From Bacteroidota bacterium (lineage in GTDB: Bacteria > Bacteroidota > Bacteroidia > Chitinophagales > Chitinophagaceae): 10,316 nt of DNA. Under the pieces are notes generated by a model that saw only the letters and a list, made by a program, of their open reading frames with translations, searched no databases and was not told where the DNA came from. Where the stretch lies: contig JAEWAC010000409.1 of the NCBI GenBank assembly GCA_023391895.1, forward strand, positions 1-10,316, written 5' to 3'. Positions 6,891-10,316 of the stretch are shown here, piece after piece (the stretch's first letter is position 1; every line of letters starts with the position of its first letter). Position numbers and translations under genes: made by a program.

Positions 6891-6906
6891 TATGGGGTTT
6901 TGAAAG
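6891..6906 (+). repeat. Interspersed repeat copy 6 (TATGGGGTTTTGAAAG)
   Basis: This copy begins 6 bases after the phosphoesterase stop and is in frame with it; readthrough would give FAYGVLKDLQIRSG and then a stop. The right flank (ATTTACAAAT) resembles that of the copy at 2240 (AGTTTACAGAT), so the related unit is longer than the 16-base core, about 28 bases. Confidence 0.7.
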
Positions 6907-6987
6907 ATTTACAAATCAGATCCGGATAACATCCACTGGCATTAGCATGGTAAGTTGTGAAGATCTTTTTGCGCAGGCTGCTGCATA

Positions 6988-7021
6988 AAAAAACACCCGG
7001 CTTTTGAACCGGGTGTTTTTT
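6988..7021. terminator. Bidirectional intrinsic terminator
   Basis: AAAAAACACCCGG (6988-7000) pairs perfectly with CCGGGTGTTTTTT (7009-7021): a 13-bp stem around the 8-base loop CTTTTGAA. There is a T-run on the plus strand and, by symmetry, on the minus strand. It sits 103 bases after the phosphoesterase stop and 24 bases after the stop of the convergent M16 operon, so it can end both transcripts. Confidence 0.93.
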
Positions 7022-7044
7022 ATGAATGTAAAACAGGTGAATTT

Positions 7045-8439
7045 TTAAAAGGATTTGGTAGCCGCTGTTTTTTGCTTTTCAATTTGTTGCTGTATCGCTT
7101 CTTTGTCACCCACCATCACTTTAGTCATTTTATCATACTGGATATAGTTTTTGGCGGTTTGTGATACTTTTTCCGGTGTTACACTATACATATTTTTCAC
7201 CAGGTTGGTCAGATAACTGTCGCTCAGACCATACAGGTCCAGAAAGTTCAACTGGCCAATGATGCCGCCCGGTGTGGAATTGCGCAGCACAAACAGTCCG
7301 GCTTCGTAGTTTTGAATGCCTTCCAGCTCTTCTTTAGCGGGCGGTTCGTTCTGCAGTCTTTTGATTTCTTTTTCTATTTCCTGCAGGGCCGCTATGGTAT
7401 GTTCGCTGGTTACATCGGCCTGCTCGTACCAAAGGGTGGTGCCTTTGCCATTTAAGATGGTGCTGAACGGCGAGTAGGTATATCCTTTGTTTTCGCGGAT
7501 GTTGCTGGTAATACGCGAACCAAAGGAACCACCCAGCAGGGAATTGGTTATAAGCAGCGGCACATAATCATTGTGGTTGGGGGTAATAACCGGCATGCCC
7601 ACCATCAGCGTGGTTTGCGGGGCCGCTTTTCGTTCTACCATAAGAGTATCCGGCACCGGTTTGTTGTTTACCTCGGGATATTTTACTTCAGGACCGGCTT
7701 TCCATTTGCTGATGGTGGTGTTGACCGCCGCATTAACAGCTGCTTCGTCAAACTTGCCCACCACGTACAATACTGACCGGCGGGCCCCGAAATTCTGGTT
7801 GTAAAAGTCCTTCACCATCGCCAACGTATAGCTATTGATCATGTCTTCGGTCGGAAATATCCGGCCATAAGGATGGTCTTTGTACAGCGCCTGGAAAAAC
7901 TGCTCCTGCGCCAGTGACTGGGGCACCGATTTCTGAACCGATAACTGGCGTTTAAGGTCGCCTTTCAGCCGCTCCAGCTCGCTGGCTGGGAAAGCCGGGT
8001 TCATCACCAGGTCGGAAATTAGTTTTATAAATTCCGGGGCATATTCCGAAAGCACGGAACCGGATATGGTGGTTTGATTGGGACCAACACTCACATTGAT
8101 GCCGCCACCCATTTGGGCCGCTTTTTTTGACAGGGTGGCAAAGTTCATACTGGTGGAGCCTTCTTTCAGCAACCGTCCGGTCAGGTCGGCCAGCCATACC
8201 TGGTTGGCCCCTTCGTGTACATTGCCGGTTTTAATTATCAGGCTGATGTTTACTTTGGGAATGGTACCGTACTGTACCAGGGTGGTTTTTAACCCATTGG
8301 TATAGGGTTTTACCTTTTTCTGTGGCAGCTTGAAGTCCTTGGCCTGGCCGCCGGGCGGGGGCGCTTTTTTTTGTGCTGTAGCCGTATGCAAACCAAACAG
8401 GCAAAGCACCATTATGGTATAAAAACTGATCTTTTTCAT
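7045..8439 (-). CDS. M16 family peptidase-like protein, zinc site lost (partner subunit)
   Basis: A 464-residue exported protein of the M16 (insulinase / mitochondrial processing peptidase) superfamily. The signal peptide is residues 1-22 (MKKISFYTIM... ending in Thr-Ala-Gln). Two homologous halves follow, about 40-245 and 265-460. Where active members carry HxxEH, this protein has ADLTGRLLKEG (84-94), so both histidines and the glutamate are gone and it should not bind zinc. It keeps the C-terminal GSRITSNIRENKGYTYS (307-323), including the arginine and tyrosine that the non-catalytic partner contributes to substrate binding in two-subunit bacterial M16 enzymes. Its start overlaps the stop of the upstream M16 gene by 4 bases (ATGA), which fits equal, coupled synthesis of a heterodimer. 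Substrate unknown. Confidence 0.92.
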   Translation of the reverse strand: MKKISFYTIMVLCLFGLHTATAQKKAPPPGGQAKDFKLPQKKVKPYTNGLKTTLVQYGTIPKVNISLIIKTGNVHEGANQVWLADLTGRLLKEGSTSMNFATLSKKAAQMGGGINVSVGPNQTTISGSVLSEYAPEFIKLISDLVMNPAFPASELERLKGDLKRQLSVQKSVPQSLAQEQFFQALYKDHPYGRIFPTEDMINSYTLAMVKDFYNQNFGARRSVLYVVGKFDEAAVNAAVNTTISKWKAGPEVKYPEVNNKPVPDTLMVERKAAPQTTLMVGMPVITPNHNDYVPLLITNSLLGGSFGSRITSNIRENKGYTYSPFSTILNGKGTTLWYEQADVTSEHTIAALQEIEKEIKRLQNEPPAKEELEGIQNYEAGLFVLRNSTPGGIIGQLNFLDLYGLSDSYLTNLVKNMYSVTPEKVSQTAKNYIQYDKMTKVMVGDKEAIQQQIEKQKTAATKSF

Positions 8440-9827
8440 TGTTGGGAAGCTTTGGGTTCAATAATTAAGATGGTGCGGTTGGTGGAGCGCAAATATTCTT
8501 CGGCCGTTTTGCGGATCAGCTCCGGCGTTACTTTTTTAAACTCGGTTTCAATAGCGTTGATCTTTGCGGGATTGTCGTCAAACAGCGCAAAACAAGCCAG
8601 CAGGTTGACCTTGCCAATACCAAAAAATGACCCCATGGCATCGTACAGGCTGGACCGCATTTTTACCGTGGCCAGCTTCAGGTCTTCGGCCTTTGTGTTT
8701 TTGGTTACATCGGTTATGGCTTTATCAAATTGCTGTATGATAGAATCGGCAGATACAGTAGAATCATAGATCAGGTTTGACACCCACAACATAGGGCCGT
8801 TGTAGTCAAACATATTGCCCAGCCCAATGTTGATGCCGCCACTCACATTGCTGGTATAGCCTTTTTGCTGCACCAGCAACTGGTACAGCTTGCTGTCCTG
8901 GCCCTGCACCAGCAACTGGTCAATCAGGCCCATGGCATAGTATTCCGGTGTGTTGCGCTCCGGCATTTTATAAGCCACGGCAATGGCAGGTTTTTTGGCC
9001 AGTTTGTCTTCTTTGGTAAAACGCTTTTCCTTGGTCTGCTGGGGCTCTGTTAAATCGGGCTGGGGCGGCAGGGTGGAGGAAGGAATCTGAGCGAAATATT
9101 GCGCTATCCATTTTTTGGCTTCGGCTATTTCAAAATCGCCCACCACCACCAGCACAGCATTGTTGGGTGCATAATAGGTTTTGAAAAAGGTTTCTACATC
9201 CTGCAGATTGGCAGAATCCAGGTCGGCCAGGTCGCCATAAAAGTTGTGGGCATTGTACCAGTTTTCGTTGGCGTACTGCGGCATGTCCAGCCAGGGAAAA
9301 CCGCCGTACGGTTGGTTCAGCACGTTCACCTTTACTTCATTTTTCACCACGCCCTGCTGGTTGGTCAGGTTTTCCTGGGTGATTTTTAAGCCCCTCATGC
9401 GATCGGCTTCTGCCCACAAGGCCGTTTCCAGCTTGTGCGCCGGCATTACTTCAAAATAGTTGGTAAAGTCAAAACGAGTGGATCCGTTGAGCACACCGCC
9501 GTTCTTTTGCACCAGTTGTATAAACTCCATTTTGCCCAGGTTTTCCGAACCCTGAAACATCATGTGCTCAAACAGGTGGGCAAAGCCGGTGCGGCTTCTG
9601 GGTTCATTGCGAAAGCCTATGTTGTAATAAACGCCTACGGCAATGGTCGGCGCTGTTTTGTCGGGTGAGAGTACCACTTTAAGCCCATTGTCCAGCTTGT
9701 AATAAGTTACCGGAACCTGCAGACCGGCGGCGTTTTGGGCATACAGTTGCGGATGATAAAACAAAAATAAGGAAGGTAAAAAAATAAAAAGAAAGCATCG
9801 TGCCAGCAGAAAACGAATAAACTTCAT
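8436..9827 (-). CDS. M16 family zinc metallopeptidase, catalytic subunit
   Basis: A 463-residue exported zinc peptidase. The chosen start is the ATG at 9827 because it begins a good signal peptide (MKFIRFLLAR, hydrophobic core, cleavage near Ala30 in LYA-QN). The frame stays open to an ATG at 9956, but the 43 extra residues would bury that signal. The inverted zinc motif HLFEH is at 84-88 in the context TGFAHLFEHMMFQGS, and the third ligand is probably Glu164 in VKNEV, the expected distance away. The C-terminal half has SKLYQLLVQQKGYTS in place of the usual SRL...REK-GY, so the substrate-binding arginine is weak here and is supplied by the neighbour. That complementary loss supports a heterodimer. 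Likely role: degrading peptides in the periplasm; the actual substrate cannot be told. Confidence 0.93.
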   Translation of the reverse strand: MKFIRFLLARCFLFIFLPSLFLFYHPQLYAQNAAGLQVPVTYYKLDNGLKVVLSPDKTAPTIAVGVYYNIGFRNEPRSRTGFAHLFEHMMFQGSENLGKMEFIQLVQKNGGVLNGSTRFDFTNYFEVMPAHKLETALWAEADRMRGLKITQENLTNQQGVVKNEVKVNVLNQPYGGFPWLDMPQYANENWYNAHNFYGDLADLDSANLQDVETFFKTYYAPNNAVLVVVGDFEIAEAKKWIAQYFAQIPSSTLPPQPDLTEPQQTKEKRFTKEDKLAKKPAIAVAYKMPERNTPEYYAMGLIDQLLVQGQDSKLYQLLVQQKGYTSNVSGGINIGLGNMFDYNGPMLWVSNLIYDSTVSADSIIQQFDKAITDVTKNTKAEDLKLATVKMRSSLYDAMGSFFGIGKVNLLACFALFDDNPAKINAIETEFKKVTPELIRKTAEEYLRSTNRTILIIEPKASQQ

Positions 9828-10184
9828 AAGCTGATTGTTGTTTAGTATGTATAATTGTATGAAGGACAGCGGTTCATGAATGGTGCACAAGATAATATCC
9901 TGTTTGAATTGAGCCATTGAATTTATAAAAAAAGGAGCATTTGCCCATACAAACATGATCAGTGGTGAAATAAAGGGTCGGTTTGCTGTAACAGCTTATA
10001 GCCTGACGAACAGTTAATAAGAGTAGCAGGGAAATTTAAAAAGGAACAGCAACAAAAGCGGATAGGGTGGAAGCGTAACAGCCAGATGGGGCCTGTTAGT
10101 TGTTTAGCCCTTCGAGTTCGCTAACCGCAATGTATTCAACAAAACGGTTTGGTTGCTTTTTTGCAGCAGCACTTAAAAGCATCA
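9828..10184. other. Divergent intergenic region
   Basis: 357 bases between the M16 operon and the YihY-family gene, which point away from each other, so both promoters should be here. I could not assign either with confidence: no TTTG/TAnnTTTG pair with proper spacing stands out. There is a small odd palindrome, GCTGTAACAGC, at 9985-9995, and its right part GTAACAGC recurs at 10075-10082. No copy of the interspersed repeat and no credible small gene is present. Confidence 0.5.
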
Positions 10185-10316
10185 ATGAAAGCAGTTGCAA
10201 TCAAAGACATATGGAAAGTGCTGAAGGACACCATGAAAGGCTTTTCGGAAGATAAGGTGCCCAAGCTGGGTGGGTCGCTGGCTTATTTTACTATATTTTC
10301 TTTGGGACCGTTATTG
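10185..10316 (+). CDS. YihY/BrkB (former ribonuclease BN) family membrane protein, 5' part only
   Basis: The first 44 residues of an inner-membrane protein that runs off the window. The sequence reads MKAVAIKDIWKVLKDTMKGF, then a polar SEDKVPKLGGSLAYFTIFSLGPLL. The pattern of an amphipathic N-terminal helix, then 'KLGGSLAYFTIFSLGPLL' leading into the first membrane segment, is typical of YihY/BrkB proteins, which usually carry 'xxAaaLAYyTlfSLaPll'. Function in this family is uncertain; the old RNase BN assignment was later moved to another gene. The ATG at 10185 is the first start before this conserved part. Confidence 0.82.
   Translation, partial: MKAVAIKDIWKVLKDTMKGFSEDKVPKLGGSLAYFTIFSLGPLL

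Noticed and set aside
9985..10082. GTAACAGC occurring twice upstream of the YihY gene
   Set aside because: An 8-base word twice in 100 bases is weak; no symmetry or spacing that would mark an operator pair.
10209..10226. ATATGGAAAGTGCTGAAGG in the YihY gene as a further repeat copy
   Set aside because: It shares TATGG and a loosely similar tail, but lacks TTTTGAAA and is part of a real coding sequence.

Overview
The window looks like chromosomal DNA from a Bacteroidota species, most likely of the Chitinophagaceae (Niastella/Chitinophaga type). This is inferred from start codons with no clear Shine-Dalgarno sequence, signal peptides ending in '-TAQ' or '-YAQ', a membrane-anchored cytochrome of the type common in Bacteroidota and Planctomycetes, and an mlaE-mlaF-mlaD gene order with no mlaC or mlaB beside it. 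There are no tRNA or rRNA genes, no CRISPR array, no transposase and no phage genes.

Layout. (1) 81-2228 (+) encodes a 715-residue multidomain membrane c-type cytochrome: an N-terminal membrane part, a CxxCH haem domain, leucine-rich repeats, a chitobiase-like beta domain and a C-terminal beta domain. (2) 2229-2940 is a long non-coding gap. (3) 2941-5507 (+) is a compact MCE/Mla lipid-transport operon: permease, ATPase and membrane-anchored substrate-binding protein, joined by a 4-base overlap and a 3-base gap. (4) 5508-5816 is a second non-coding gap. (5) 5817-6884 (+) encodes an exported PhoD-like metallophosphoesterase. (6) A strong bidirectional terminator at 6988-7021 separates it from (7) a convergent (-) strand operon, 9827 to 7045, encoding two M16 zinc-peptidase-family proteins with a 4-base overlap. 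The upstream protein has the HxxEH zinc site; the downstream one has lost it but keeps the partner-subunit R/Y residues. (8) After a 357-base divergent spacer, 10185 onward (+) is the start of a YihY/BrkB family membrane protein cut off by the window edge.

How the genes work together. The Mla-type operon should move phospholipids or other hydrophobic molecules across the envelope. The two M16 proteins probably form one heterodimeric periplasmic peptidase. The PhoD-like enzyme and the cytochrome are also envelope proteins, so most of the window serves the cell envelope, but no single pathway joins all of them.

The most unusual signal is a short interspersed repeat. A 15-16 base motif, TATGG-NN-TTTTGAAA, occurs at least six times, plus one degraded copy, and only in the three gaps 2229-2940, 5508-5816 and 6885-7044. 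Two copies form a perfect 16-base inverted repeat 545 bases across. The differences between copies fall mostly where a reading frame for Tyr-Gly-(Phe/Leu/Val)-Leu-Lys would tolerate them, which suggests decayed copies of a small coding module or a MITE-like repeat family. I did not find a clearly new multi-gene system.
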